From positions 4,869,797-4,933,796 of the forward strand of contig NC_067204.1 in NCBI RefSeq assembly GCF_026262505.1: a DNA stretch of 64,000 nucleotides, given 5' to 3'. Position 1 is the stretch's first letter; the number at the start of each line of letters is the position of its first letter. The notes under the pieces are model-generated. The model saw only the letters and a list, made by a program, of their open reading frames with translations, was not told the DNA's origin and did no database searches. Position numbers and translations under genes: made by a program. The stretch is from Trichomonas vaginalis G3. Its lineage: Eukaryota; Parabasalia; Trichomonadida; Trichomonadidae. Positions 9,302-21,570 of the stretch are shown piece after piece.

Positions 9302-11221
9302 ATGTTTTTCTTGTTTGTTCTAGCGAATTCACACGCATTTCAATGTATGCATAATGAAAATGAGTACTGGCTTGTTCCCAAAATAGATCTTGCTTCAATA
9401 AAGCATCAAAAGAGAAAATTAACAGAATCTTCATGGCGAAACATTCGTATTAAAATCGTCACAGACTTTATCACATGGGAACTCGATGATGAATTTAAAT
9501 GTAAGACCGTTGGGCAAACAATTTCATGGGAGCGTGGGACACATCTATGTACGGAAGATGATTTTTTAAATGCTTCACGAAGAGCGAATCTTTTAAGGAC
9601 ATTGGATAATGTTAGAATATATATAGAGAAGTTACTCAAAGTGATACCCGTTACAGGATCGATTACTATGGATTCGGCTGGTTCATATACTTTTACGTAT
9701 TCTCCATTGAAAAGTTATACAGGCTATGATTTAATATTACCAGTCGTTCTTAAGAATTTCGGTGGTGATAGTCCTCTTGCAATGGCTGGTCCAACTGGTT
9801 ATGAAAGAACATACAAGCGTCCAATTAGTGGAATTATATACTTAAATACAAAGAAAATTCCAGATAATACACAAAGTGAGTCAACATGGCAACGTTGGTA
9901 CTTCCAAGTTTTAATTCATGAAATTTGTCATGCACTTGGTGTTACTGGTTCAATGTTTTCTTGGTATCATCCTTATGAGAACTCACAACCATATAACAAT
10001 CCAACATGTCAACTTACAATACACAAGAAGTCTTTCACATTCTTAACAACTCCTTATTCTCACATCTTCGCGAAGAAACGATATGGTGTTGAAACATTCT
10101 CAAATGGAACTCACAGTTGTCCATCAGGTATCGAAATTGAAGACGGTGGTGGTGAAGGCACATCTGGTTCCCACCTTGAAGGACGTGTTTTTTACTCAGA
10201 TTTAATGACGGGAACTGTGATGTCTGATGCATCAGGGCCATTTCAACGACTTACAGATGCAGTGATGGCAATATTACAAGATACAGGAAATTACAAGTGT
10301 GATTGGAAATATGCACAACCACTTGTATGGGGTAATCCAGAATCAACAATTGGTGGCCAACCAATCAATGACTTTGCAACAGGTGTTCCGTCTAAAGTTT
10401 TCCCCGATCACTACATGAAGAAACCAACCGGTGACAATCTTGGTGGAACGGGTTTTGACTTCAAAACATGGGGGAGTTCGTCGAGTGTTGTGAAAGACTC
10501 TGAGATTTCATGTCCAAGTAATGACATTAAATATCAGCAATATTGTGGTCCGGCTCGTTATGAATTTTATAATCCATCAAAAGCTGATTTGCCTGCAAAG
10601 AGATATCTTTATGACTATATAAATGTTGCATATCCCCAAGATAGCTGTCCTGATGGTCAAGCAATTTTGCCTGGAGCCACTCAATTTAGCAATGTTTTTG
10701 AATTATGTGCTCCATACAAATGTAATAAATATGATAGCTTTACACTGAACGTAACAACTCTCGGAAAAACAACTATTATAGAATGTAATAAGAGCAATGT
10801 TGGTGCAGCTTTTTCTTACGAAGTGCCTTCCTCATTTATTTCATATCCAAGAACAGCATATTGTGTTCATCCAGAAATATTCTGCAGATCAGTTAAACTT
10901 AATGAAATGAATTTTGTTGCAGATCCATTCGATCCAAACACAGTCCAACTTCAAGATCCATATAAAACGCCATCTCCAACACCAAATACACCTGCGCTGA
11001 GCTCCCAAATAGAACCAACACCTGATCCAAATGAACCAAGTGAATCCGATGATTCTAAGTCAGATTCAGGTAAGAAAGGACTCTCAACCAAGATGTGGAT
11101 CATCATTGGTGCATCGGTTGGGGCTGTTATTCTGATAATCCTTATTGTAACCATTATTGTGTGCAAGGTCAAAGGTAGTAAAGAGACGTCCAGTGATCAT
11201 GATCAAGATTTATTTGTTTGA
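9302..11221 (+). CDS. GP63/leishmanolysin-like M8 metallopeptidase, gene A copy 2
   Basis: The reference full-length A gene of the amplified unit, 639 aa from the ATG at 9302. H206, E207 and H210 form the HExxH motif. The third-ligand candidate is H291, and the membrane helix starts near residue 598. It differs from A1 in the first ~200 residues (YWLVPKIDLAS, FITWELDDEF, WERGTHLC) and upstream. The end is TTTGTTTGA, followed by AATT rather than TAAA. Confidence 0.9.
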   Translation: MFFLFVLANSHAFQCMHNENEYWLVPKIDLASIKHQKRKLTESSWRNIRIKIVTDFITWELDDEFKCKTVGQTISWERGTHLCTEDDFLNASRRANLLRTLDNVRIYIEKLLKVIPVTGSITMDSAGSYTFTYSPLKSYTGYDLILPVVLKNFGGDSPLAMAGPTGYERTYKRPISGIIYLNTKKIPDNTQSESTWQRWYFQVLIHEICHALGVTGSMFSWYHPYENSQPYNNPTCQLTIHKKSFTFLTTPYSHIFAKKRYGVETFSNGTHSCPSGIEIEDGGGEGTSGSHLEGRVFYSDLMTGTVMSDASGPFQRLTDAVMAILQDTGNYKCDWKYAQPLVWGNPESTIGGQPINDFATGVPSKVFPDHYMKKPTGDNLGGTGFDFKTWGSSSSVVKDSEISCPSNDIKYQQYCGPARYEFYNPSKADLPAKRYLYDYINVAYPQDSCPDGQAILPGATQFSNVFELCAPYKCNKYDSFTLNVTTLGKTTIIECNKSNVGAAFSYEVPSSFISYPRTAYCVHPEIFCRSVKLNEMNFVADPFDPNTVQLQDPYKTPSPTPNTPALSSQIEPTPDPNEPSESDDSKSDSGKKGLSTKMWIIIGASVGAVILIILIVTIIVCKVKGSKETSSDHDQDLFV

Positions 11222-11316
11222 ATTATCTTTTTTTGACCTTTTATTTAATTTATGATGCGTTAACTAAAATGAATTATGATTTATAAAAAATATCAATTAT
11301 TTATGTCAAAACAAAA

Positions 11317-11453
11317 TATCCATCTCGAGTTTTTCCATCTCATTACATGAAGAAACCAACCGGTGACAATCTTGGTGAATCAGGTTTTGACTTCAAGACA
11401 TGGGAGTCTTCACCAGCTCTTATGAAAGACTCTGAAAATTCATGTCCAAGCAA
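11317..11453 (+). pseudogene. GP63 gene fragment, unit 2
   Basis: Same relic as at 2243-2382, including YMKKPTGDNLGESG. It lies 24 bp before the 9-bp duplication of the inserted element, so the transposon landed just beyond the fragment. Confidence 0.72.
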
Positions 11454-11486
11454 ACGTTTGCAGGAATCATATTAATCACTTTGAAC

Positions 11487-12484
11487 GGCGTGTGGGCAAT
11501 TTTAACGACATTTTTTAACGCGATACGAGCGTAAGTCCATAGAATGTGTTTTGAGGGAAACTATAAAAATCCAAAATAGAGGTAAGTGCGCCATTATTAC
11601 CTGCGAAGTTACATGGAATAAATCGAAGAGTAAGTACAAGATGATCTTGCATCTTTCCAAGTAAATGAAATTTATTAAAATTAAGATGATAATATTCATT
11701 TATAGTATGTGTATGATGTTTTTTCAAAATTTCTTCAAATAAAATGCAGAGAGAGGGTCAAAGTTGCTATTTGTCACTTTTCCACAAGAATATAATGGGG
11801 ACAAAGTTATCATATAGTTGATCTCATTCACTGAGGTGAGAGATGCGTGTAGTGTAATGGGATAAACAGTGGGATTGCTGCTCTAAGTCCTAGGTTCGAG
11901 ACACATTGGCTTCATTTTTCTCTTTTTTATTGACGTAAACTATTCAATTTTTGTGTTCTCCATTCAAATTTCAGAATTTTTTTTGCAGATTTCACGCTAC
12001 ATTCGAAGTTACCTTTTGTAACAACCACCACTGCCTACGAAAGACGAAAGTGTGTCACGATTTCACCCGGAAATCCGACGGTTGTTTAAGAGTAAGCACT
12101 TTTGGTCGTATATTAATTTAACTAATATGAATTTGGATTGTGCTTTCCTTATTGATGTAATGATATTTTCACTAATAAAAAATGAAATATACACAAGAAA
12201 AAAATTATTCAAAAATTATCATTGCATTTTATTTGAAGAAATTTTGAAAAAACATCATACACATACTATAAATGAATATTATCATCTTAATTTTAATAAA
12301 TTTCATTTACTTGGAAAGATGCAAGATCATCTTGTACTTACTCTTCGATTTATTCCATGTAACTTCGCAGGTAATAATGGCGCACTTACCTCTATTTTGG
12401 ATTTTTATAGTTTCCCTCAAAACACATTCTATGGACTTACGCTCGTATCGCGTTAAAAAATGTCGTTAAAATTGAACCGCGCCC
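11487..12484 (+). mobile_element. MULE-like non-autonomous element, unit 2
   Basis: A 998-bp insertion flanked by the 9-bp duplication ACTTTGAAC at 11478-11486 and 12485-12493. The terminal inverted repeats are 262 bp (11487-11748 and 12223-12484), nearly perfect except for the outermost ~11 bases. Long inverted ends with a 9-bp duplication are the hallmark of Mutator-like elements, which are known in Trichomonas. The ~475-bp interior has no transposase. It contains a stretch (about 11846-11905) with GGTTCGAG, resembling a Pol III B box, but it does not fold as a convincing tRNA. Confidence 0.82.
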
Positions 12485-12493
12485 ACTTTGAAC

Positions 12494-13242
12494 AAATCCG
12501 ATTTATGCATTGAACTACACTACATAGAGATAAAATTAATAATTTTCATTTGAAATGTTGGTTATATGTCTAATTATATGGTATATAACATTTAACTCAA
12601 CTTATGATAAAATAATGTTTTAAGATTAAGAAAATTTCTAACTATTTGCCCAAAGGTATGCACTACATAAACTATATCGACAAAATAATGATTTCAAATG
12701 AACATTAAATTTAAATGAATAAGAGAGAAAAAATAAGTGAAATGTGATTAAAAATACTATACTACATAGTTGCTGACTGCGTAAGGAAGTGAGATGTACT
12801 TATCAATAGCACATCGTCAAGACAAGAGTGACTGATTTGACAGAATGTAACTTTTATGACAACGATCAATTAATTTTTAATAATTTGTATACCAATATAG
12901 TAAATTTACTATTTAATCAACAACCGATTATCATAAATACAATTTTTTGTTTAAATTGAACAATTGAATTATGCAAATTTATAAAAAAAGGTTTGTTTGT
13001 TCCATTTATATTAAAATTTTTACCTTCAAAAAAATTGAATGATATTCGTCTAAAAAGATAATTTAATGAAATCGAATATTAATATGAACTCGGATATAAT
13101 TTACGATACATCCCATTTGAAATTCAAAGGTTGTAAAAATTGTTGTTCGATATATTCAAGCAAATATTGTTTAATATATTGAATTGAACAAGCCATAACA
13201 CTTCCGCATTTTTTGAAGGTATGCAACAAATTCAATTTTATA
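12494..13242. other. Intergenic region upstream of gene B2
   Basis: A near-exact repeat of 2414-3162 with no gene visible. Confidence 0.4.
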
Positions 13243-15177
13243 ATGTTTTTGTTGCTTTTTTTAGCCAATTCTCATGAATTTAGATGCATGCATAATGAGA
13301 ATGAAGATTGGCTCGTTCCAAAAATAGATCCTTCTTCAATAAAGCATCAAAAGAGAAAATTGCAAGAATCTTCATGGCAAAACATTCGTATTAAAATTGT
13401 TACAGATTTCATCACAGGTGAACTCGATGATGATCTTAAATGTAAAAGTATCGGACAACAAATTTCATGGAGATACGGCACAATTACATGTACAGAAGAA
13501 GATTTTTTAAATGCGTCACGAAAAGCGAATCTTTTAAGGACATTGGATAATGTTAGAATATATTTAGAGAAGTTGCTTAAAGTAATACCTGTTTCAGGCC
13601 CAATTACAATGGAGACTTCTTCATCGAACTCTTTTACATACTCTCCAAAGAAAAGTTATACAGGCTATGATTTAATATTACCAGTTGTTCTTAGGAATTT
13701 CGGTAGTGATAGTCCTCTTGCAATGGCTGGCCCTACTGATTATGATTCTGTCTATAGTCGTCCAATCAGTGGCATTGTATACTTAAATACGAAGCAAATA
13801 CCAGACAATACTCAAAGCGAATCAACATGGCAACGTTGGTTCTTCCAAGTTTTAATTCATGAAATTTGTCATGCACTTGGTGTTACTGATTCAATGTTTT
13901 CTTGGTATCATCCTTATGAGAACTCACAACCATATAACAATCCAACATGTCAACTTACAATACACAAGAAGTCTTTCACATTCTTAACAACTCCTTATTC
14001 TCACATCTTCGCGAAGAAACGATATGGTGTTGAAACATTCTCAAATGGAACTCACAGTTGTCCATCAGGTATCGAAATTGAAGACGGTGGCGGTTACGGA
14101 ACAGCCGGTTCCCACCTTGAAGGACGTGCTTTCTATTCAGAGTTAATGACAGGAAGTTCGATGTCTGATGCATCAGGTCCATTTGAGAGACTTACAGATG
14201 CAGTGATGGCAATATTACAAGATACAGGAAATTACAAGTGTGATTGGAGATATGCACAACCACTTGTTTGGGGTAATCCAGAATCAACAATTGGTGGCCA
14301 ACCAATCAATGACTTTGCAACAGGTCCTCCATCTAAAGTTTTCCCCGATCACTACATGAAGAAACCAAATGGTGACAATCTTGGTGCCACAGGCTTCAAC
14401 TTCAAGACATGGGGAAGTTGGCTTCCATTAAAAGCTGATTCTGAAATTTCATGTCCAAGCCAATTCATTAACTATCAACAATATTGTGGTCCAGCACGTT
14501 ATGAGTTTTATAATCCGTTGAAAGCAGATTTTCAATACAACAAATATATTTTTGACTTCATCAATGTAACATATCCTTCCAATAGTTGCCCAGATGGTCA
14601 AGCAATTTTACCTGGAGCATCTGAGTATGGAAATGTATACGATGTTTGTGGAACATATAAATGCAACAAATATGATAGTTACACGATGAATGTAACTACA
14701 TTTGAAAAAACAACCACAATCACATGCAATAAGAGCAATGTCGGTCAAGCATTCTATTATTATATTCCTGCCAGCTATGGTTATGTGTTAAGAGCAGCAT
14801 ATTGTGTCCATCCAGAAATATTCTGCAGAACAGTTAAACTTCATGAAATGAATTTTGTTGCTGATCCATTCGATCCAAATTCAGTCCAACTTCAAGATCC
14901 ATATAAAACACCAACTCCAACACCAAAGCCAACACCGAATACACAATCTTCAGGAGACTCAACATCAAGCACAAATGGATCAGGTGAATCAGGCAACAAT
15001 GACTCCAAATCAAATAATGGAAAGAAAGGAATCTCATCTAAGGTGTGGATCATCGTTGGCGTCATTATCGGTGTAGTTGTTATTATCGCCCTTATTGTCA
15101 CTATTATTGTTTGCAAAGCCAAAGGCAGTAAGGAAACAGCAAGCGATGACAAAATTAATAAGGATTTCTTAGTATAA
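13243..15177 (+). CDS. GP63-like metallopeptidase, gene B copy 2
   Basis: Predicted protein identical in length and sequence to B1 (644 aa, HEICHALG at residue 206, C-terminal membrane helix). The whole gene and its flanks repeat unit 1 at an offset of 10,080 bp, which implies a very recent duplication or ongoing homogenisation. Confidence 0.9.
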   Translation: MFLLLFLANSHEFRCMHNENEDWLVPKIDPSSIKHQKRKLQESSWQNIRIKIVTDFITGELDDDLKCKSIGQQISWRYGTITCTEEDFLNASRKANLLRTLDNVRIYLEKLLKVIPVSGPITMETSSSNSFTYSPKKSYTGYDLILPVVLRNFGSDSPLAMAGPTDYDSVYSRPISGIVYLNTKQIPDNTQSESTWQRWFFQVLIHEICHALGVTDSMFSWYHPYENSQPYNNPTCQLTIHKKSFTFLTTPYSHIFAKKRYGVETFSNGTHSCPSGIEIEDGGGYGTAGSHLEGRAFYSELMTGSSMSDASGPFERLTDAVMAILQDTGNYKCDWRYAQPLVWGNPESTIGGQPINDFATGPPSKVFPDHYMKKPNGDNLGATGFNFKTWGSWLPLKADSEISCPSQFINYQQYCGPARYEFYNPLKADFQYNKYIFDFINVTYPSNSCPDGQAILPGASEYGNVYDVCGTYKCNKYDSYTMNVTTFEKTTTITCNKSNVGQAFYYYIPASYGYVLRAAYCVHPEIFCRTVKLHEMNFVADPFDPNSVQLQDPYKTPTPTPKPTPNTQSSGDSTSSTNGSGESGNNDSKSNNGKKGISSKVWIIVGVIIGVVVIIALIVTIIVCKAKGSKETASDDKINKDFLV

Positions 15178-15896
15178 ATTTAATAATTTTTTTTTGACAT
15201 GCAAGCTTTATCTCCCAATTTTCTATAATAAAAAGTTAATATTTTATAAATCTCTGCTTAGTTCCTAACATGGCTATTATACTCTTTTGCCATTAGAATA
15301 AAGATATGTTGATATTATCGGAGCGTTTAAAGAATAAAAATTTTAAGTCTTCAATTTTGGTTTGGTTTAAGTGCTTCTATCTCTCAATCTAAAAAAGATT
15401 GTAGCTATATATACTCGCATGGACTCATGCATAGAATTAGTATATTTTCACTGAATGAAAACAAATCTATCTCCAGGAAAAAACCGAAAATTAGAGATTA
15501 CAAAATTTTTTATGAACGACTAATGAAAGTCTCTAAATTTTAATTTTTATAGTATATTGCTCTAAACAATGTTTGTAAAATTTATTGATATGTAATGATT
15601 TCATGATATTGTGATATCAATGTGTTTTGAATTAAAATTTGCTTGAAAACTAATAATCTGGACAAAAGAATTGTGAAACAAAGTTTATTAATATTTTATA
15701 GAAGGATTATATAATAGAAATTGGTTATACTTACATTTTTGGTCAATCAATTTTGAAAACAAGAAGATTTTAACGATGCTAAAATATTAAAGCTTATAAG
15801 ATATTGTGCTTATTTATGATTCTTTTTTGGATGTAATTCATGAATAAAAAAATTGATATCATTCTTTTTATTTTTTCTTTAATCATTGGAGTAAAT
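15178..15896. other. Intergenic region downstream of gene B2
   Basis: Repeats 5098-5816; nothing coding is seen. Confidence 0.4.
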
Positions 15897-15898
15897 TA

Positions 15899-16949
15899 AG
15901 GGTTTCGTTTTGCTAAAATTGTCACTTTTATAGCATATTTGTTTTTGGATGTTTTGCGAAACCAAAAAAAAACTATGATATACAATGTGTGTGTAAAGAA
16001 AATACTTTATTTACTAGTTAAAAAATCATTTGGTATTGATCAAGTTATTTTTTCTGGATAAGATATTATATGGATAATTGGATAGAAAATACAATTATAT
16101 AATCTTGTACCTGGTTTAATTAAGCTAATTGTCATCAGAAACTTGTAATTTTTATGAATTTCAGATTTTCTTTTCATTACTGCTTTTCTTAATAGGTCAA
16201 GTTCTTATTTACGTTATAAAGTATGATATTTACAAATATCAAGTTATCATGCTTTTTGAGAAATTATGAGAAACAAACAAAAATGAAAAAGATAGGAATA
16301 GCAATGAATAGTGATGTGGGTATAGAAAATGTAAGAGATATGAATGCAAAGCAATCAGTATTTAGGACATTGACCATAGATTTCGAAAAAAAAATGCTGC
16401 ATATTGAGCAAAAACTATGATTATATTATAAGGCTGTCATTTAAAGCATAATGAAACTATTCCCTTTTCATTTTAATCGAATAAGATAGTAAAGATTTTT
16501 GAATTAGCTAGAAACTGATGAGATGTTTTCACAAATCAGATTTTTAATCTCTATAATGCATAATTCACTCAATATCTCAATTTTGATATTGCGAGATATT
16601 TTTGCTATCGGTTTCGCAATTTTGACACAATAGCAAGAGGGTTCTATAAGCATTATTATCAACGTAGAATCTGAATATCATATCAGAAAATGTCGCAAAT
16701 CTGACATTTACCCGACCAAATAGCAAAAATAATTGAATACTTTTCGCCAAAACTTTAAAAATCGATAAAAATATGAAATATAGATATTAAAGAGACTTTT
16801 TATATAATATTCATAAAGATTTTCCAAAAATATGATACCGCAAAATTAAAAAAGTGACGTCTTGAGTGGAGTCAAAGGTCGAAATTGCTAGCTAAATGTT
16901 TTTTTAGCGAAATTGCGTATTGTACGTTTTTTTCGCAAAACGAAACCCT
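15899..16949 (+). mobile_element. TA-flanked transposon-like element, unit 2 copy a
   Basis: Matches 5819-6869 over its full length at an offset of 10,080, with intact AGGGTTTCG ends and TA on both sides. Confidence 0.7.
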
Positions 16950-17794
16950 TATTTTGAATGATTAATAAATTTTATACATCAAGGTTTTCAAAAGATTACA
17001 AAACCGCATGATCAAATTTTATATATTATGCCAATACTAATATTTAATCCAATTTTTCCATAAAATTTTCCATACGATAGAGATGCATTTTTTAAAGAAT
17101 GACAGCACAAAAATGATGGCTCTAAGTAACAAAAAGTTTCAAGTAGCAGCGCACTCAGTATTTTTAAAGTGTTGTTTCATTTAATTAACAAGAAGTTCAA
17201 AGACGACTTACGATTTATATCAAATTGCAAATATTTTATCGAAAAATCTCATACATGCTTAAGTTTGTTTGTAATTTGTGATTTTATGTGAACACATATG
17301 TTATTTGCATCTAGAAATTCCTTGATTAATCAGAAAATATTAATAACTCTATCTTTCATTTAACACACGCACCTAATATTCCTTTTAGGTTCAATAAACT
17401 AATCACATTAAAATGTTCTTTATATAATATTTTTTCATTAATCCATCTGTATACTTTGATATCTTCTTGATAAATTTAAATGTTTCAATGTTAAAAATAA
17501 AATTATTTTCATAATTAGATTCTACACGAGATCTGGACGCAAATAGCAAGATTGCTCACATAAGTTATATTATTTAATGATTTACGCTATGTAAAGAAAT
17601 AATGTAAAGAAATTCACACGGTTGATTGATTAGTGTTAACCATTCATGCTATATAATATCGAATACAGATTAAAAGGTACATGTGAAGTACTTCACTATT
17701 TCAGCATCATTTTTCGTCTTCATTTAATCTTAAAAATGAAAACCATTATTTGTTACCAATTATTGTATTATATGGGTGTTTAATTTATACCATA

Positions 17795-18102
17795 AGGGTT
17801 TCGTTTTGCGAAAAAAACGTACAATACGCAATTTCGCTAAAAAAACATTTAGCTAGCAATTTCGACCTTTGACTCCACTCAAGACGTCACTTTTTTAATT
17901 TTGCGGTATCATATTTTTGGAAAATCTTTATGAATATTATATAAAAAGTCTCTTTAATATCTATATTTCATATTTTTATCGATTTTTAAAGTTTTGGCGA
18001 AAAGTATTCAATTATTTTTGCTATTTGGTCGGGTAAATGTCAGATTTGCGACATTTTCTGATATGATATTCGGATTCTACGTTGATAATAATGCATATAG
18101 AA
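17795..18102 (-). mobile_element. Inverted fragment of TA-flanked element, unit 2
   Basis: Same 308-bp inverted fragment as in unit 1. The spacer 16952-17792 between it and copy a has no gene. Confidence 0.75.
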
Positions 18103-18104
18103 TA

Positions 18105-19160
18105 AGGGTTTCGTTTTGCTAAAATTGTCACTTTTATAGCATATTTGTTTTTGGATGTTTTGCGAAACCAAAAAAAAAAAAAACTATGATATACAATGTG
18201 TGTGTAAAGAAAATACTTTATTTACTAGTTAAAAAATCATTTGGTATTGATCAAGTTATTTTTTCTGGATAAGATATTATATGGATAATTGGATAGAAAA
18301 TACAATTATATAATCTTGTACCTGGTTTAATTAAGCTAATTGTCATCAGAAACTTGTAATTTTTATGAATTTCAGATTTTCTTTTCATTACTGCTTTTCT
18401 TAATAGGTCAAGTTCTTATTTACGTTATAAAGTATGATATTTACAAATATCAAGTTATCATGTTTTTTGAGAAATTATGAGAAACAAACAAAAATGAAAA
18501 AGATAGGAATAGCAATGAATAGTGATGTGGGTATAGAAAATGTAAGAGATATGAATGCAAAGCAATCAGTATTTAGGACATTGACCATAGATTTCGAAAA
18601 AAAAATGCTGCATATTGAGCAAAAACTATGATTATATTATAAGGCTGTCATTTAAAGCATAATGAAACTATTCCCTTTTCATTTTAATCGAATAAGATAG
18701 TAAAGATTTTTGAATTAGCTAGAAACTGATGAGATGTTTTCACAAATCAGATTTTTAATCTCTATAATGCATAATTCACTCAATATCTCAATTTTGATAT
18801 TGCGAGATATTTTTGCTATCGGTTTCGCAATTTTGACACAATAGCAAGAGGGTTCTATAAGCATTATTATCAACGTAGAATCTGAATATCATATCAGAAA
18901 ATGTCGCAAATCTGACATTTACCCGACCAAATAGCAAAAATAATTGAATACTTTTCGCCAAAACTTTAAAAATCGATAAAAATATGAAATATAGATATTA
19001 AAGAGACTTTTTATATAATATTCATAAAGATTTTCCAAAAATATGATACCGCAAAATTAAAAAAGTGACGTCTTGAGTGGAGTCAAAGGTCGAAATTGCT
19101 AGCTAAATGTTTTTTTAGCGAAATTGCGTATTGTACGTTTTTTTCGCAAAACGAAACCCT
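18105..19160 (+). mobile_element. TA-flanked transposon-like element, unit 2 copy b
   Basis: Full-length copy ending 224 bp before gene A3, with intact ends and flanking TA. Confidence 0.7.
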
Positions 19161-19384
19161 TAAGTAAATACTTATATTACTTCTTTTGCAATATGTAAAG
19201 ATGATATATAATTAACCATTAAAAATTGTCATTTTTATCGGATAATTGAAATTTAAAAATAAACAAATTATAACACAAATCAATAATATATTTAATTGAC
19301 AAATTATCAAGAATAATTGAATGATTATTTTTTGAAGTTTAATTGAAATTATTCAATTAAATCAATTATTTCAATTTTTTTCAA

Positions 19385-21304
19385 ATGTTTTTCTTGTTTG
19401 TTCTAGCGAATTCACACGCATTTCAATGTATGCATAATGAAAATGAGTACTGGCTTGTTCCCAAAATAGATCTTGCTTCAATAAAGCATCAAAAGAGAAA
19501 ATTAACAGAATCTTCATGGCGAAACATTCGTATTAAAATCGTCACAGACTTTATCACATGGGAACTCGATGATGAATTTAAATGTAAGACCGTTGGGCAA
19601 ACAATTTCATGGGAGCGTGGGACACATCTATGTACGGAAGATGATTTTTTAAATGCTTCACGAAGAGCGAATCTTTTAAGGACATTGGATAATGTTAGAA
19701 TATATATAGAGAAGTTACTCAAAGTGATACCCGTTACAGGATCGATTACTATGGATTCGGCTGGTTCATATACTTTTACGTATTCTCCATTGAAAAGTTA
19801 TACAGGCTATGATTTAATATTACCAGTCGTTCTTAAGAATTTCGGTGGTGATAGTCCTCTTGCAATGGCTGGTCCAACTGGTTATGAAAGAACATACAAG
19901 CGTCCAATTAGTGGAATTATATACTTAAATACAAAGAAAATTCCAGATAATACACAAAGTGAGTCAACATGGCAACGTTGGTACTTCCAAGTTTTAATTC
20001 ATGAAATTTGTCATGCACTTGGTGTTACTGGTTCAATGTTTTCTTGGTATCATCCTTATGAGAACTCACAACCATATAACAATCCAACATGTCAACTTAC
20101 AATACACAAGAAGTCTTTCACATTCTTAACAACTCCTTATTCTCACATCTTCGCGAAGAAACGATATGGTGTTGAAACATTCTCAAATGGAACTCACAGT
20201 TGTCCATCAGGTATCGAAATTGAAGACGGTGGTGGTGAAGGCACATCTGGTTCCCACCTTGAAGGACGTGTTTTTTACTCAGATTTAATGACGGGAACTG
20301 TGATGTCTGATGCATCAGGGCCATTTCAACGACTTACAGATGCAGTGATGGCAATATTACAAGATACAGGAAATTACAAGTGTGATTGGAAATATGCACA
20401 ACCACTTGTATGGGGTAATCCAGAATCAACAATTGGTGGCCAACCAATCAATGACTTTGCAACAGGTGTTCCGTCTAAAGTTTTCCCCGATCACTACATG
20501 AAGAAACCAACCGGTGACAATCTTGGTGGAACGGGTTTTGACTTCAAAACATGGGGGAGTTCGTCGAGTGTTGTGAAAGACTCTGAGATTTCATGTCCAA
20601 GTAATGACATTAAATATCAGCAATATTGTGGTCCGGCTCGTTATGAATTTTATAATCCATCAAAAGCTGATTTGCCTGCAAAGAGATATCTTTATGACTA
20701 TATAAATGTTGCATATCCCCAAGATAGCTGTCCTGATGGTCAAGCAATTTTGCCTGGAGCCACTCAATTTAGCAATGTTTTTGAATTATGTGCTCCATAC
20801 AAATGTAATAAATATGATAGCTTTACACTGAACGTAACAACTCTCGGAAAAACAACTATTATAGAATGTAATAAGAGCAATGTTGGTGCAGCTTTTTCTT
20901 ACGAAGTGCCTTCCTCATTTATTTCATATCCAAGAACAGCATATTGTGTTCATCCAGAAATATTCTGCAGATCAGTTAAACTTAATGAAATGAATTTTGT
21001 TGCAGATCCATTCGATCCAAACACAGTCCAACTTCAAGATCCATATAAAACGCCATCTCCAACACCAAATACACCTGCGCTGAGCTCCCAAATAGAACCA
21101 ACACCTGATCCAAATGAACCAAGTGAATCCGATGATTCTAAGTCAGATTCAGGTAAGAAAGGACTCTCAACCAAGATGTGGATCATCATTGGTGCATCGG
21201 TTGGGGCTGTTATTCTGATAATCCTTATTGTAACCATTATTGTGTGCAAGGTCAAAGGTAGTAAAGAGACGTCCAGTGATCATGATCAAGATTTATTTGT
21301 TTGA
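19385..21304 (+). CDS. GP63-like metallopeptidase, gene A copy 3
   Basis: Predicted protein identical to A2 (639 aa), with the HEICHALG zinc motif and the C-terminal membrane anchor. Its upstream 220 bp also matches A2, so it should be expressed in the same way. Confidence 0.9.
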   Translation: MFFLFVLANSHAFQCMHNENEYWLVPKIDLASIKHQKRKLTESSWRNIRIKIVTDFITWELDDEFKCKTVGQTISWERGTHLCTEDDFLNASRRANLLRTLDNVRIYIEKLLKVIPVTGSITMDSAGSYTFTYSPLKSYTGYDLILPVVLKNFGGDSPLAMAGPTGYERTYKRPISGIIYLNTKKIPDNTQSESTWQRWYFQVLIHEICHALGVTGSMFSWYHPYENSQPYNNPTCQLTIHKKSFTFLTTPYSHIFAKKRYGVETFSNGTHSCPSGIEIEDGGGEGTSGSHLEGRVFYSDLMTGTVMSDASGPFQRLTDAVMAILQDTGNYKCDWKYAQPLVWGNPESTIGGQPINDFATGVPSKVFPDHYMKKPTGDNLGGTGFDFKTWGSSSSVVKDSEISCPSNDIKYQQYCGPARYEFYNPSKADLPAKRYLYDYINVAYPQDSCPDGQAILPGATQFSNVFELCAPYKCNKYDSFTLNVTTLGKTTIIECNKSNVGAAFSYEVPSSFISYPRTAYCVHPEIFCRSVKLNEMNFVADPFDPNTVQLQDPYKTPSPTPNTPALSSQIEPTPDPNEPSESDDSKSDSGKKGLSTKMWIIIGASVGAVILIILIVTIIVCKVKGSKETSSDHDQDLFV

Positions 21305-21400
21305 ATTATCTTTTTTTGACCTTTTATTTAATTTATGATGCGTTAACTAAAATGAATTATGATTTATAATAAAATATCAATTATTTATGTCAAAACAAAA

Positions 21401-21538
21401 TATCCATCTCGAGTTTTTCCATCTCATTACATGAAGAAACCAACCGGTGACAATCTTGGTGAATCAGGTTTTGACTTCAAGACATGGGAGTCTTCACCAG
21501 CTCTTATGAAAGACTCTGAAAATTCATGTCCAAGCAAA
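21401..21538 (+). pseudogene. GP63 gene fragment, unit 3
   Basis: Same short relic downstream of gene A, unchanged from unit 1. Confidence 0.7.
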
Positions 21539-21570
21539 CGTTTGCAGGAATCATATTAATCACTTTGAAC

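Noticed and set aside
11846..11910. A tRNA gene in the MULE interior
   Set aside because: GGTTCGAG resembles a B box, but the T-arm, anticodon arm and acceptor stem do not pair properly in any copy.
12052..12456. A 134-aa open frame inside the MULE-like element
   Set aside because: It begins at a GTG, lies largely in the terminal inverted repeat and has no known motif.
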